Of a stretch of 6,436 nucleotides of DNA, positions 6,429-6,436 are shown piece after piece. Numbering within the stretch: the first letter of the stretch is position 1; every line of letters begins with the position of its first letter. Source of the DNA: Acidimicrobiales bacterium (GTDB lineage: Bacteria > Actinomycetota > Acidimicrobiia > Acidimicrobiales > CADCSY01); contig JAUJLZ010000110.1 of NCBI GenBank assembly GCA_030447125.1, positions 1-6,436 of the forward strand, read 5' to 3'. Both the position numbers and the translations under genes were made by a program. Under the pieces are notes generated by a model. The model worked only from the letters and a program-made list of their open reading frames with translations. It was not told where the DNA came from and did no database searches.

Positions 6429-6436
6429 CTACACAA

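Noticed and set aside
1..6436. CRISPR arrays, tRNA or rRNA genes, insertion sequences, terminators, promoters
   Set aside because: I saw no spaced direct repeats, cloverleaf-like segments, transposase motifs, hairpins followed by T-runs, or convincing -35/-10 pairs. Coding sequence fills the window apart from the last eight bases.

Overview
The window is about 70-75% G+C by eye, uses almost only G/C-ending codons, and every supportable gene lies on the minus strand. The protein families point to a high-GC actinobacterium. I cannot place it more precisely, and nothing here shows whether the locus is chromosomal, on an integrative conjugative element (ICE) or on a plasmid.

Reading in the direction of transcription (right to left), there are six consecutive genes. 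(1) A 98-aa two-helix membrane protein, DUF6112-like, in the VirB2/TrbC position (6428-6132). (2) A 232-aa membrane-anchored protein with a VirB8/TcpC-like periplasmic-type domain (6139-5441). (3) A 448-aa polytopic TrbL/VirB6-like channel protein with a long low-complexity tail (5444-4098). (4) A 497-aa SCO6880/PrgI-like protein, equivalent to VirB3 plus the N-terminal half of VirB4 (4101-2608). (5) A 435-aa VirB4-type ATPase with clear Walker A and B motifs (2611-1304). (6) A VirD4/TraG coupling ATPase that starts at 1307 and runs off the left edge after 435 complete codons.

Together these form the membrane channel, energising ATPase and substrate-recruiting ATPase of a Gram-positive-type type IV secretion system, most likely for conjugative DNA transfer. 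No relaxase, lytic transglycosylase, integrase, origin of transfer or cargo gene is visible, so DNA-transfer function is inferred from family and gene order.

There is no intergenic space. Four junctions are 4-nt ATGA/GTGA overlaps and one is an 8-nt overlap (or a 1-nt gap with an alternative start), so the genes are almost certainly one translationally coupled operon. No promoter, terminator, RNA gene, insertion sequence or CRISPR array was found. Most of the window is a well-formed version of a known actinobacterial arrangement, not a new system. The points worth a second look are the split VirB4, an A+T-rich island at the VirB4/VirD4 junction, a misplaced Shine-Dalgarno-like AGGAGG after the VirB4 start, a perfect 24-nt palindrome in the TrbL-like gene, a G+C-only hairpin in the SCO6880-like gene, and the extended disordered TrbL tail.
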